The notes: generated by a model from the sequence alone, not told the origin. 64,000 nt of DNA from Actinopolyspora alba (GCF_900112765.1 NZ_FOMZ01000001.1:310001-374000); one strand, 5' to 3'. Positions 8,033-19,259 are shown, counted from the first letter of the stretch. A program made the numbers and translations.

Positions 8033-8809
8033 TCAGTTCCCGAATCTGCGATGCCGAGCCGCGAAATTTCGCAGTGCGCGCAGGAAGTCCACTCGCCGGA
8101 AGGCGGGCCAGTAGGCCTCGCAGAACCAGAACTCCGAGTGCGCCGACTGCCAGAGCATGAAACCGGACAATCGCTGTTCACCGGAAGTGCGGATCAACAG
8201 CTCCGGATCGGGCTGCCCGGAGGTGTAGAGGTGTTCGGCGATGTGATCGACGTCGAGCACCTCGGCGAGTTCCTCGATGGTGGTTCCCGCCTCGGCGTGC
8301 CGCTGCAGCATCTTGCGCACCGCGTCGGCGATCTCCTGCCTGCCGCCGTAGCCGACCGCCACGTTGACCTGCATCCCGTCCCGGTTCTCGGTCCGCAACG
8401 CGGCGGCCGAGATCCTGGCCGCGATCTCGGTGGGCAGCAGGTCCATCGCACCCACGATGCGCACCCGCCACGGCGTGCCGGGCTGGGTGATCTCCTCCAC
8501 GACACCGGCGATGATCTCCAGCAGCGAGTCGACCTCGCTGCTGGCCCGCCGGAGGTTGTCGGTGGACAGCAGCCACAGCGTGACCACTTCCACCTGGTTC
8601 TCCCGACACCAGCCGAGAAAGTCCGAGATCTTGCGCGCCCCGGCACGATGACCGTAGTCGGCGTCGAACCCGGCCTCCTTCGCCCAGCGGCGATTGCCGT
8701 CCAGAATCACACCGACGTGTCTGGGGGGTTGCGCCCCCTTTAGCTGCCGGCGCAATCGCCGTTCGTAGAGATCGTAGACAAGCTCTCGTAGCCGAAGTCT
8801 CAGCGCCAC
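8033..8809 (-). CDS. uppS: Cis-prenyltransferase (UppS family, short-chain Z-FPP synthase-like)
   Basis: About 258 residues from a GTG at 8809. Family motifs in order are HVGVILDGNRRWAKE (catalytic Asp near residue 35), YGHRAGARKI, STDNLRR, NVAVGYGGRQEI and the C-terminal PELLIRTSGEQRLSGFMLWQSAHSE region, cited here by its key Arg and Ser residues. It makes cis-polyprenyl diphosphates for cell-wall lipid carriers. Its place beside a hemolysin III gene matches Rv1086/Rv1085c, and Rv1086 is the short-chain Z,E-farnesyl diphosphate synthase. That gene order, rather than a diagnostic residue, supports the short-chain assignment. A much longer in-frame extension overlaps hemolysin III on the other strand and is rejected. 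Confidence 0.88.
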   Translation of the reverse strand: MALRLRLRELVYDLYERRLRRQLKGAQPPRHVGVILDGNRRWAKEAGFDADYGHRAGARKISDFLGWCRENQVEVVTLWLLSTDNLRRASSEVDSLLEIIAGVVEEITQPGTPWRVRIVGAMDLLPTEIAARISAAALRTENRDGMQVNVAVGYGGRQEIADAVRKMLQRHAEAGTTIEELAEVLDVDHIAEHLYTSGQPDPELLIRTSGEQRLSGFMLWQSAHSEFWFCEAYWPAFRRVDFLRALRNFAARHRRFGN

Positions 8810-8983
8810 GTTCCACGAGACTACTCGGAGGCTCGACGAGCACGGCAAGCGACCGCAGGATCGACACGGCCGCTCCGCGCGCAGCTCACCGAGGCGGGCG
8901 ATTCGTGGCTCGTCCCGCACCGGGCGGGTGAACGTCATCATGTCGAGCGGAGCGGGGCGGTCTCCCTCCCGTAGGCTCGAAAC

Positions 8984-9670
8984 GTGCCAACAGCGAGCCG
9001 CAACACGCGCGAGCCCTCGGCCGCTCAGCCGGTCAAACCCAAGCTGCGGGGCTGGATCCACCTGTGGTCCGCGCTCGGGGCGCTGGTCTCTGGCGCCGCG
9101 CTGATCGCGCTGGCCGGAACCACGGTGTCCGGACGTGCCGCGCTGGGGACCTCCATCTACGTCGCCACGGTGCTGGGCCTGTTCGGCGTAAGCGCGCTGT
9201 ACCACCGCAGGACGTGGCGCACGGAAGGTGCGCGGACCACGATGCGGCGCCTCGACCACTCCATGATCTTCCTGTTCATCGCGGGCACCTACACGCCGCT
9301 GGCGATGCTGGCGATGCGGCCGACCACGGCGACGGTGGTGTTGGCGGTGGTGTGGGGCGGCGCACTCGGCGGCGTGGTGCTCAAGCTGGCCTGGCCGAAC
9401 GGCCCGCGCTGGGTCGGGGTACCCGTCTACATCGCCCTCGGGTGGGTCGCGGTCTTCGTGCTGCCCGACCTGCTGGCCAACGCCGGGGCCACGGCGTTGG
9501 TGCTGCTGGTGGTCGGCGGCGTGCTCTACACCGGGGGTGCGATCTGCTACGCGCTGCGCCGCCCCGATCCGTGGCCGAGGGTGTTCGGCTACCACGAGTT
9601 CTTCCACGCGGCGGTCTCGGCGGCCGCGATCTGCCACCACATCGCCATCTGGCTGGCGCTGTACTCCTGA
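8984..9670 (+). CDS. Hemolysin III / YqfA (PAQR-type) membrane protein
   Basis: A 228-residue polytopic protein with about seven hydrophobic segments. The family motifs YHRRTWR (about residue 75), LDHSMIFLFIAGTYTPLA and the C-terminal GYHEFFHAAVSAAAICHH are present; the last supplies the His residues of the PAQR metal site. Family roles include membrane homeostasis (TrhA); haemolytic activity is not implied. A GTG at 8984 follows a TAGGCT box by only a few bases, which suggests a leaderless transcript. It is divergent from uppS, the same pairing as Rv1085c/Rv1086. Confidence 0.88.
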   Translation: MPTASRNTREPSAAQPVKPKLRGWIHLWSALGALVSGAALIALAGTTVSGRAALGTSIYVATVLGLFGVSALYHRRTWRTEGARTTMRRLDHSMIFLFIAGTYTPLAMLAMRPTTATVVLAVVWGGALGGVVLKLAWPNGPRWVGVPVYIALGWVAVFVLPDLLANAGATALVLLVVGGVLYTGGAICYALRRPDPWPRVFGYHEFFHAAVSAAAICHHIAIWLALYS

Positions 9671-9734
9671 ACGGGGCACTCCGGTCACGGCCCCGTCCGG
9701 GGGAGACGGATGGACCCCGTCCGGGAGACCGGTC

Positions 9735-9761
9735 GGCGGGAGCCTCCCGGACGCTCCCGCC
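9735..9761. terminator. Convergent-gene hairpin
   Basis: GGCGGGAGC (9735-9743) pairs with GCTCCCGCC (9753-9761). It lies between hemolysin III and the DUF255 gene, which converge. Confidence 0.6.
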
Positions 9762-9790
9762 TCGGGACGGCCGGTGTCGAGTGGGCGCGC

Positions 9791-11836
<2,046 letters not shown>

Positions 11837-12624
11837 ACCCGCAGCGTCCCACGCCGACGGTCCCGGCACCGAGCAGCCCCGCCGCGAGAAGCCCCGCCGG
11901 AACTCGCGCGGGTCGCCGGTTCCCGCCCGAGCGGTCGGTGTCTCGCCGTGTCGGCACGGCTCCTGAGCGGCGAGGGCAGGACGCCGCTCGGGAACGGCCG
12001 AAGGCGGTCACCGGAACCGGATCAGTCCACTCCGGGCAGTTCCACCTCGGTGATCAGCCCCCTGTGGTCGGTGCCGCTGATGTCGACCGTCCGGTAGTCG
12101 GCGGCGCCGACCTCGCTGCCGCCGACGAGCACGTGGTCGATCGTGATCCCGAGGAACTCCGGCAGGGAGGACGGCCAGGTCGTGCTCAACCCGGTACCCG
12201 CGGTGCTGCCGACGTCCGTGCATCCGTTGGAGGTCAGTCGCCGCATCGGCCCCTGGTTCAGCGTGGAGTTGAAGTCCCCGGCGAGCACGAACGGCCGCTC
12301 GAAATCACAGTACTCCTCGAGCAGGTCGTGACCGACCCGCCATCCCGACGTCCCTCCCGGAAGCGGCGGCGGGGGGTGCACGGCGGCCACGTGCCAGGTC
12401 ACCGCCGAGCCCCTGATCTTCGCGTCGATGGTGCCCAGCGAGCCCGCGACTTTTTCGGTTCCGAACTCCGGCCGGAGCTCCGGTTTCACCAACAGCGAGG
12501 TGGGGTAAGGGCCGATCCGCCTGCGGGTCGGGTGCTCGACGTCGCCAACCAGGGGGGCGTGTGTCTCGTACACGTACTCGTCCCCGGTGCGGGCGAGCCT
12601 GTCGACCAGTTTTCCGGCATAACC

Positions 12625-12760
12625 GTTCAGGAAAGGTGTGGAAACGTTCCTGAGCCGTCGTATTGCTACGCGGCGTTGGCCCCGGCCCGTTGTGTCGGGG
12701 TCTTCCCGTGGCGATACCCGCTGCCAGCGGGGCTGGTCTTACGTGGGTTTCCAGCGGGCT
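12625..12760 (-). ncRNA. Candidate TnpB guide RNA (omega/reRNA) at the element's distal end
   Basis: IS605/IS607 TnpB proteins use an RNA that covers the 3' part of tnpB and ends at the element boundary, with the adjoining host bases as guide. Here the last 40 bases of the element on the minus strand contain a stem TCAGGAA/TTCCTGA just before the GG boundary at 12623. By analogy the guide would begin TTATGCCGGAAAACTGG, which is host EEP sequence. The 5' limit is a guess. Confidence 0.45.
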
Positions 12761-13997
12761 CGTTTTTCGTCGCCCCGCAACTCGGGGAGGACGCCAGGCC
12801 CGCGAGGTTGCGGGCCGCATTGAGGTCGCGATCAGTGCGGTAGCCGCAGTGATCGCAGGTGAATGTCCGCTCGGACAGGCGCAGTTTGGCTTTCACCGCA
12901 CCACAGTCGTTGCAGGTTTTCGAGCTGGGGTAGAACCGGTCTGCCGCCACCAGATCGCGGCCTGACCAGGTGGTTTTGTAGTCGAGTTGGCGACGCAGCT
13001 CGCCCATGCCGACACCGGAGATGGCGCGAGCCAACCGGCGGTTGCGCACCATCCCGGCCACGTGGAGGTCTTCCACCACGACGGTGTCGAACTCGGCCAC
13101 GAGTCGGGTGGAGAGCTTGTGCAGCCCGTCGCGGCGCGCGTTCGCCACGGCGGTGTGCAGCGTGGCGATGCGTGCTTGGGTCGTGCGCCACCGGTTCGAC
13201 GGTGTGCGCTTGGTGCGCTTGTCCGGGCCCTGCTGGCGGGCGGCCCGACGCTGCAACCGGCGCAACTCCCGCTGCGCGGCGTCGAGGTGTTTCGGGTTGG
13301 CGATGATTTCCCCGGTGGAAAGCACCGCCAGGTGCTTCACCCCGAGGTCAACACCCACCGTCCCGCCCTTGACCGCAGGCTCAGGTTCGGTCTTGGTGAT
13401 CTCGACGGACAACGACACGTGCCACCGGCCGCGTTGAAACGACACGGTGGCCGATCGGATGCGGGCGGTGCCGCGTTCGACGTGCCGGGCGAGTTTGCGG
13501 GTGGATTCGTGCGTGCGCACGAGCCCAATGCGGGGCAGCTGCACATGCCGCCGATCCGACTCGGACAGCCCGAACGAACCGGTGGAGAACCGGCACGACA
13601 AGCGGTGGCGCTTGGACTTGAACCGGGGAAACCCGATCCGCTTCCCGGCGCGTTTACCGGTGCGGGACGTGTGCCAATTACCCAGAGCATCAGCCAGATT
13701 GGCCAGACCCGAGGCGTAGGCTTCCTTCGAGTTCTCGCCCCACCACGGGGCCACCTCGTCCTTCGCGGCGTTCCAGGCTTTGCGCAGGGAATAGGCCGAC
13801 CAGTTCAGGCTCGGCGTCAACTCGGATTCGGGCACGCCGTAGGAGCGTTCGGCTTCCCGCTGGTTCAGCACGGCCCTGACCTGGGCCAGGCCCCAGTTGT
13901 GGGCGAACCGTGCCGCGCCGCAGTGCGACGACAACATGGCCTGCTGCTGCCCGGTCGGGTCGAGCGCGAATTGGTACGCCTGCAACACCGTGGTCAT
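12666..13997 (-). CDS. tnpB: TnpB, RNA-guided RuvC-like nuclease of an IS607 element
   Basis: 443 residues. The N-terminal helix-turn-helix/WED region begins MTTVLQAYQFALDPTGQQQ. The RuvC catalytic residues are all present: Asp in VGVDLGVKHLAVLS, Glu in VVVEDLHVAGM and the final Asp in YRTDRDLNAARN. A four-Cys zinc ribbon (CNDCG and CDHCG) lies between the last two. The ATG overlaps the tnpA stop (ATGA). TnpB proteins cut DNA guided by an RNA made from the element's distal end and promote retention of the element. The Arg/Lys-rich C-terminal tail after the RuvC domain (NEPAGNPRKTSPAGSG) overlaps the predicted RNA-coding end. Confidence 0.92.
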   Translation of the reverse strand: MTTVLQAYQFALDPTGQQQAMLSSHCGAARFAHNWGLAQVRAVLNQREAERSYGVPESELTPSLNWSAYSLRKAWNAAKDEVAPWWGENSKEAYASGLANLADALGNWHTSRTGKRAGKRIGFPRFKSKRHRLSCRFSTGSFGLSESDRRHVQLPRIGLVRTHESTRKLARHVERGTARIRSATVSFQRGRWHVSLSVEITKTEPEPAVKGGTVGVDLGVKHLAVLSTGEIIANPKHLDAAQRELRRLQRRAARQQGPDKRTKRTPSNRWRTTQARIATLHTAVANARRDGLHKLSTRLVAEFDTVVVEDLHVAGMVRNRRLARAISGVGMGELRRQLDYKTTWSGRDLVAADRFYPSSKTCNDCGAVKAKLRLSERTFTCDHCGYRTDRDLNAARNLAGLASSPSCGATKNEPAGNPRKTSPAGSGYRHGKTPTQRAGANAA

Positions 13998-14563
13998 CGC
14001 GGCGGCACCTCCGCCGCCTTCAGTGCTGCTTTCGCCCGCTTGGCCGCCGACCGGCGCCCGTACAAGCGGGCGCACATCGACGTGAGCACTTCGGTCATGT
14101 CGCGCACCAGGTCGTCTTCCACTTCGGCGTCGTTGAGTACGACGATTCGGCGGGACTGGGCGGACAGGGCGGCTTCGAGGTGTTCGACACCGAATCGGGC
14201 CAGCCGATCGCGGTGTTCCACCACGATGGTAGTTGCCTCGGGGGTAGCGAGCAGCTTCCGCAGTTTCTGCCGGTCGCCGTTCAACCCGGACCCGATCTCG
14301 GTGACCGTGGAATCTAGTGCGAGACCACGGCGAGCGCACTCTTGGACTACTCGTCCAGCTTGCCGATCCAGATCGTCGCGCTGATCCGCGCTGGAAACCC
14401 GACAGTACGCCACCGTCCGCCCGGTCTCAACCGTGGGCGGTTCGACCAGGATCGTGCCGGTGGACAGCTGACGAGCGGGCGCGGGCAAAGTTCCCGCGTG
14501 GAACCAGTTCAACGCGGTCCGGTAGGAAACACCCTGTTCCCGCGCCCACTCCTTCAGCTTCAT
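13994..14563 (-). CDS. tnpA: IS607-family serine recombinase (transposase)
   Basis: 189 residues. An N-terminal MerR-like helix-turn-helix (KLKEWAREQGVSYRTALNWF) is followed by the resolvase catalytic domain with the nucleophile Ser in YCRVSSADQRDDLDRQ and the Arg-rich VVEHRDRLARFG motif. This order, DNA-binding domain before catalytic domain, is diagnostic of IS607 TnpA. It inserts DNA at GG dinucleotides, which matches the junctions here. The ATG at 14563 lies about 57 bases inside the element's left end. Confidence 0.92.
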   Translation of the reverse strand: MKLKEWAREQGVSYRTALNWFHAGTLPAPARQLSTGTILVEPPTVETGRTVAYCRVSSADQRDDLDRQAGRVVQECARRGLALDSTVTEIGSGLNGDRQKLRKLLATPEATTIVVEHRDRLARFGVEHLEAALSAQSRRIVVLNDAEVEDDLVRDMTEVLTSMCARLYGRRSAAKRAKAALKAAEVPPR

Positions 14564-15242
14564 GGGAACACTTTAGCACAGAGTGACACGTAATTACTCA
14601 GATGCCCGAACGGTTTTCGACCCCTGGAAGCTTCCGGCAGCGAGACCACCGCCGGATCGGCGCGCCGGATCTCCCTGGCGATCTCCGCCAGGTCGGCACC
14701 GTCGGCGGAAACGTTGAAGACGGCTATCCCGACCGAGCCGGAACCGGAGGAGACCGAACCGCTCGTCCCCCAGGTCGGGGGCAGCATCCCGATCGTGGAA
14801 ACCAGCGCGGTGACCAGCGTCAGCGCCGAGATCACGAAACGCCGCCGCCACAACGGCACCACGGCGAGCAGCAGGACCAGCACGTTCAACTGGGGTCGCA
14901 ACGCCGACAGCTGTGCCCAGGGGGTGAAGAGGTCGGTCCCGAGGCTGCCCGCCCACAGCACCGAGGCCACCCCGGCGAGTCCGCACAGGTAGAGCGCCGT
15001 TCGCAGTCGCCGTTTCCACGTTCCGGCTCGGCCTCCGGAAGCGGAATCGGAAAGGTGTTCGATCTTCAACGAACTCATCGTAGAGTTCGGCCCTCGACAC
15101 GAACACCGAGAGCTCGTGATCGAGCTCCCCGTTCGGATTCTTTCCGGAGTCCGACGAACCACCTGGGGGACGGGGCATCCCAGGCCGGTCGGCACCGGAA
15201 ATCGGCTGCGTGCGACACGCGCCGCGAGGCATGCTGGTGCCC

Positions 15243-16628
15243 GTGTTGTTGACGTTGAGCACCACCATGGGGGAGCGACCGGCCAGCGATCTGGGGTTCC
15301 TGCTGCACAAGCACCCCGAGCGGGCGCAGTCCTTCGACGTGACGGCGGGCAGGGCGCACGTTTACTACCCGCGCGCCGACGAGCACGACTGCACCGCCGC
15401 GCTGCTGCTGGAGACCGATCCGGTGGAGCTGGCGCGACAGGCCCGCCAGGGCGGTTCGTGGGCGCTGGGCCCCTACGTCAACGACCGCCCCTACGTGGCC
15501 TCCTCGCTGCTGGCGGTGGCGCTGGGCAGGGTGTTCCGGACCGCGCTGGCGGCCCGCTGCGAGGCGCGGCCCGAGCTGGTCACCCGAGCGGTGCCGCTGC
15601 GGATCGAGCTGCCCGCCGTGCCGCACGGCCGGGACCGGGAACTGCCGCGCCGCCTGTTCGAACCGCTGGGCTGGGAGGTCGAGCACGAGGTGCTGCACGA
15701 CCCGGACCGGGGCGAGACCCGGTACGGGCGGCTGGCGCTGCGCGGCGAGCACACCGTCTCCGAGGCGTTGAACCAGCTCTACGTGCTGCTGCCGGTGCTC
15801 GACGACGCCAAGCACTACTGGGTCGGCCAGGACGAGATCGACAAGCTGCTGCGCGCGGGCGGGGCCTGGCTGGCGAGCCACCCCGAGCGGGAGCTGATCA
15901 GCGGGCGCTACCTGGTGCACGCGCGACCGCTGGTGGACGAGGCGCTGCGGCGGCTCACCGCTGAAGAGGGCACCGACCACGACGACGGCACCACCGAGAC
16001 GCGCCCGCTGGCGGCGCAGCGCCGGGCCGCCGTGCTGGAAGTGCTGCGCACGACCGGGGCCCGCTCGGTGGTCGATCTGGGCTGCGGCGACGGCAAACTG
16101 CTGCGGGACCTGCTCGACGACACGGAGTTCGGCGAGATCCTGGGGGTGGACGTCTCCACCCGCGCGTTGCGGGCCGCCGAGCGCACCCTGCGGTTGGAGC
16201 GACGTTCGGAACGCGAGAACCACCGGATCCGACTTCGGCAGTCCGCGCTGACCTACACCGACTCGGGGTTGGTGGGCTACGACGCGGCCGTGCTCATGGA
16301 AGTGATCGAACACGTCGACCCGGAACGGCTGCCCGCGCTGGAACACGCGGTGTTCGGGCACGCGCGCCCGGCCCGGGTGGTGCTGACCACCCCGAACTCG
16401 GAGTACAACTCGCGCTATCCGGACCTGGTCGGTGGGATGCGCCATCCCGATCACCGCTTCGAGTTCGACCGTGCCGAGTTCGCGGAGTGGACGCGGCGGG
16501 TGGGACGCACCCACGGCTACACCGCCACGTCGAGCGGTGTCGGCGAAGCGGACCGGCGACTCGGACAGCCCACCCAGCTGGCCGTGTTCACCCGAAACGA
16601 CCTCTCCGACAGGGACGCGACATCATGA
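15243..16628 (+). CDS. hen1: Hen1, RNA 3'-terminal ribose 2'-O-methyltransferase
   Basis: About 461 residues. The start at 15243 (GTG) gives the family N-terminus MLLTLSTT; an ATG at 15231 is an alternative. The N-terminal half is the bacterial Hen1-specific domain (ASDLGFLLHKHPERAQSF). The C-terminal methyltransferase domain has SAM motif VVDLGCGDGKLL (about residue 278) and the metal-site motif EVIEHVDPERL with downstream HPDHRFE. In bacteria Hen1 methylates the 3' end of ribotoxin-cut RNA before Pnkp rejoins it, so the repaired RNA resists recutting. The stop overlaps the Pnkp ATG (ATGA), indicating one operon and coupled translation. Confidence 0.93.
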   Translation: MLLTLSTTMGERPASDLGFLLHKHPERAQSFDVTAGRAHVYYPRADEHDCTAALLLETDPVELARQARQGGSWALGPYVNDRPYVASSLLAVALGRVFRTALAARCEARPELVTRAVPLRIELPAVPHGRDRELPRRLFEPLGWEVEHEVLHDPDRGETRYGRLALRGEHTVSEALNQLYVLLPVLDDAKHYWVGQDEIDKLLRAGGAWLASHPERELISGRYLVHARPLVDEALRRLTAEEGTDHDDGTTETRPLAAQRRAAVLEVLRTTGARSVVDLGCGDGKLLRDLLDDTEFGEILGVDVSTRALRAAERTLRLERRSERENHRIRLRQSALTYTDSGLVGYDAAVLMEVIEHVDPERLPALEHAVFGHARPARVVLTTPNSEYNSRYPDLVGGMRHPDHRFEFDRAEFAEWTRRVGRTHGYTATSSGVGEADRRLGQPTQLAVFTRNDLSDRDATS

Positions 16629-19255
16629 CCGAGACCGAGGACGCGAGCGCGGATCCGAGTGTGACCGAGCTGGAACTTCCCGAGCTCGCGCTGATCGTGC
16701 TCGTGGGTGCTTCCGGCTCCGGCAAGTCCACCTTCGCCGCCAGGCACTTCCCGCACACCCAGGTGCTGTCGAGCGATCACTGCCGGGCGATGGTGGCCGA
16801 CGACCCCACCGACCAGGACGCGACGGCCGACGCCTTCGACGTGCTGCACCACATCGCGGGCAAGCGGCTGGCGGCGGGCCGGGTGACCGTCGTGGACGCC
16901 ACGAACGTGCACAACCACGCCAGGCAGTCGCTGATCCGGCTCGCCCGGGAGCACGACGTGCTGCCGGTCGCCGTGGTGCTCGACATGCCCGAGAGCCTCT
17001 GCCTGCGGCGCAACGCCGAGCGCCCGGAGGCCCCGGATCCGGGTGTGGTGCGGCGGCAGCGCAAGGACCTGCGCCGCTCGCTGAAGGGACTGCGGCGGGA
17101 AGGGTTCCGGCGGGTGCACGTGCTCCGTTCCGAGTCCGAAGTGGATTCGGCGGAACCGCGGTGGACCAAGCTGTTCAACAACCGCCGCGCCGACACCGGC
17201 CCGTTCGACGTGATCGGCGACGTGCACGGCTGTCGCGTGGAGCTGGAAGCACTGCTGACCGAGCTCGGCTACCGGCTGCGGCACGATGCCGACGGGAACG
17301 CGGTCGACGCCGAACACCCGAGGGGCAGGCGCGCGATACTGCTGGGTGACCTGGTGGACCGGGGGCCGGACAGCGCGGGCACGCTCCGGCTGGTCATGGG
17401 CATGGCCGAGTCGGGCAACGCGCTGGTGATCATCGGCAACCACGAGCACAAACTGGTCAAGGCGCTCGACGGCCGCAAGGTGCGGATCCCGGATTCGCTG
17501 CGGGAGACGCTGGATCAGCTCGACGGGCTGGGTGCGGACTTCCGACGACGTGCCCGCGACTTCTGCGACGGACTGACCGCCCACTACGTGCTGGACGGCG
17601 GGAACCTGGTCGTGGCACACGCGGGCCTGCCGGAGCGCTACCACGGCAGGGCCTCCGGCCGGGTGCGCGCGTTCGCGATGTACGGCGACACCACCGGCGA
17701 GACCGACGAGTGGGGGCTGCCGGTGCGTTATCCCTGGGCCAAGGAGTACCGGGGCAGCGCGACGGTGCTGTACGGCCACACCCCGGTGGCCGCGGCCGAG
17801 TGGGTCAACAACACGATGTGCCTGGACACGGGGTGCGTGTTCGGTGGGGAGCTCACCGCGCTGCGCTACCCGGAGCGGGAGACGGTGTCGGTACCGGCGG
17901 AGCGGGTGTACAGCGAACCGGCACGTCCGCCGCGGAACGACGAGTCGACCGACCGGGACGGGAGCGAGCGGCAGGATCCCGCCGAGCGGACCCCGCGACG
18001 CGAACCGGGAACGCTCGATCTGGGGGACGTGTCCGGGCGCCGCGTGGTGCACACCGGCCATCACGGCCGGGTGACGATCGGTGCCGAGCAGTCCGCCGCC
18101 GCCTTGGAGGTGCTGAGCAGGCTCGCGATCGATCCCCGGCTGCTGCTGTACCTGCCGCCGACGATGCCGCCCTGCTCCACGGTGACCGAGGGCGAGCTGC
18201 TGGAGCACCCGGAACGGGCCTTCGCCGACTATCGGCACCAGGGGATGCGGGAGCTGGTGTGCCAGGAGAAGCACATGGGCTCGCGCGCCGTGGTGCTGCT
18301 GTGCCGCGACGACCGGACCGCGCGGGAAAGGTTCGGGATCGAACCCCGGCCCTCGGGCACGCCGGGAACGATCCACACCCGCACCGGGCGGGCGTTCTTC
18401 GACGAGGCGACCTCGGCCACGCTGCTCGCGCGAGTCCACGCCGCCGTGGGCCGGACCGACCTGTGGGAGGAGTTCGACACCGACTGGTTACTGCTGGACA
18501 CGGAGCTGCTGCCCTGGAACGCCAAGGCGGCGGGTCTGATCGACGAGCGGTACGCGGGCACGGCCACGGCAGGCGACAGCACGTTGCGGAGCACGCTGCG
18601 GGGTCTGCGCGAGGCGGAGCGGCGCGGGCTCGACGTGGCCGCGTTGCGAACCAGGTTCGAGGCCAGGCACACCGACGTCGAGCGCTTCCGCACGGCCTAC
18701 CGCTCGTACTGCCACCCCGTCGACGGCACCGAGGGGATACGGCTCGCACCGTTCCGGGTGCTGGCGAGCGAGGGGCAGGCGTATCGCGACACCGAGCAGG
18801 AGTGGCACCTGGCAACCGCCGACCGGCTCGCCGAGGCGGATCCGGGGCTGTTCCGCACGACCCGACGACGCGCGGTCGACATCGACGACGCAGGCTCGGT
18901 GGCCGCGGCTACCGCCTGGTGGGAGGAGCTGACCGCCGAGGGCGGTGAGGGCATGGTCGTCAAACCGCGCACGGCGGCACCGCGCGGCCGGAACGGGCTG
19001 GTCCAGCCCGGGGTGAAGGTGCGGGGCAGGGAGTACCTGCGGCTGGTCTACGGACCGGAGTACACCGAGCCGCACAACCTGGAACGGCTGCGGAAGCGCT
19101 CACTCGGCAGGAAGCGATCGCTCGCGTTGCGGGAGCACGGCCTGGGGCTCGAAGCGCTCGATCGCCTCGCGGGCGGCGAACCGCTGTGGCGGCTGCACGA
19201 GTGCGTCTCCGCCGTGCTGGCCCTCGAATCGGATCCGGTGGACCCCCGGTTGTGA
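16625..19255 (+). CDS. pnkp: Pnkp, polynucleotide kinase-phosphatase with ligase adenylyltransferase domain
   Basis: 876 residues in three modules. The N-terminal kinase has P-loop GASGSGKST near residue 30. The central Mn-dependent phosphatase has FDVIGDVHGC, LLGDLVDRGPD, IGNHE and the later GHTPV. The C-terminal ligase-like domain has nucleotidyl-Lys motif EKHMGSRAV near residue 545, and EGMVVKPR and VKVRGREYLRL as later nucleotidyltransferase motifs. Together with Hen1 it forms the bacterial RNA-repair complex that heals and seals tRNA cut by ribotoxins. Codon 622 is a rare TTA. Length and domain order are normal for the family. Confidence 0.95.
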   Translation: MTETEDASADPSVTELELPELALIVLVGASGSGKSTFAARHFPHTQVLSSDHCRAMVADDPTDQDATADAFDVLHHIAGKRLAAGRVTVVDATNVHNHARQSLIRLAREHDVLPVAVVLDMPESLCLRRNAERPEAPDPGVVRRQRKDLRRSLKGLRREGFRRVHVLRSESEVDSAEPRWTKLFNNRRADTGPFDVIGDVHGCRVELEALLTELGYRLRHDADGNAVDAEHPRGRRAILLGDLVDRGPDSAGTLRLVMGMAESGNALVIIGNHEHKLVKALDGRKVRIPDSLRETLDQLDGLGADFRRRARDFCDGLTAHYVLDGGNLVVAHAGLPERYHGRASGRVRAFAMYGDTTGETDEWGLPVRYPWAKEYRGSATVLYGHTPVAAAEWVNNTMCLDTGCVFGGELTALRYPERETVSVPAERVYSEPARPPRNDESTDRDGSERQDPAERTPRREPGTLDLGDVSGRRVVHTGHHGRVTIGAEQSAAALEVLSRLAIDPRLLLYLPPTMPPCSTVTEGELLEHPERAFADYRHQGMRELVCQEKHMGSRAVVLLCRDDRTARERFGIEPRPSGTPGTIHTRTGRAFFDEATSATLLARVHAAVGRTDLWEEFDTDWLLLDTELLPWNAKAAGLIDERYAGTATAGDSTLRSTLRGLREAERRGLDVAALRTRFEARHTDVERFRTAYRSYCHPVDGTEGIRLAPFRVLASEGQAYRDTEQEWHLATADRLAEADPGLFRTTRRRAVDIDDAGSVAAATAWWEELTAEGGEGMVVKPRTAAPRGRNGLVQPGVKVRGREYLRLVYGPEYTEPHNLERLRKRSLGRKRSLALREHGLGLEALDRLAGGEPLWRLHECVSAVLALESDPVDPRL

Positions 19256-19259
19256 CCAC

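Larger units (their letters stand above)
12623..14620 (-). mobile_element. IS607-type insertion sequence (serine recombinase + TnpB), 1,998 bp
   Basis: Bounded on both sides by GG on the minus strand (14621-14622 and 12623-12624), the dinucleotide core used by IS607-family serine transposases, with no target duplication beyond it. It contains tnpA and tnpB in overlapping order and a hairpin at the tnpB-distal end. Removing it restores the EEP reading frame, which fixes both ends to the base. Both proteins look intact, so the element may still be mobile. Confidence 0.88.
12022..15078 (-). pseudogene. Membrane-anchored endonuclease/exonuclease/phosphatase-family gene, split by an IS607-type element
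   Basis: Two host segments, 14621-15078 and 12022-12622, become one open frame of 352 codons when the insertion is removed. The N-terminal part has three membrane helices (LRTALYLCGLAGVASVLWAG, LNVLVLLLAVVPLW, FVISALTLVTALVSTIGML), then VAVFNV-type EEP sequence ending VSLPEASRG. The C-terminal part resumes YAGKLVDRLARTGDEYVYE and contains the EEP catalytic motifs PFVLAGDFNST (DFN), ITIDHVLV and SGTDHRGL (terminal Asp-His). The join restores a Gly codon exactly (GG|T). The separated halves cannot make an active enzyme. EEP proteins of this layout are probable secreted or membrane-proximal phosphodiesterases; the substrate is unknown. Confidence 0.85.

Noticed and set aside
8040-8075. GCGAAATTTCGC palindrome as a further element A copy
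   Set aside because: It lacks the TCGC/GCGA loop and the GTCAATTTC arm and lies within the uppS coding end.
8810-9688. A minus-strand open frame continuous with uppS across the hemolysin III gene
   Set aside because: The extension is Arg/His-rich, antisense to a well-supported gene and unlike any UppS N-terminus; it is a high-GC shadow frame.
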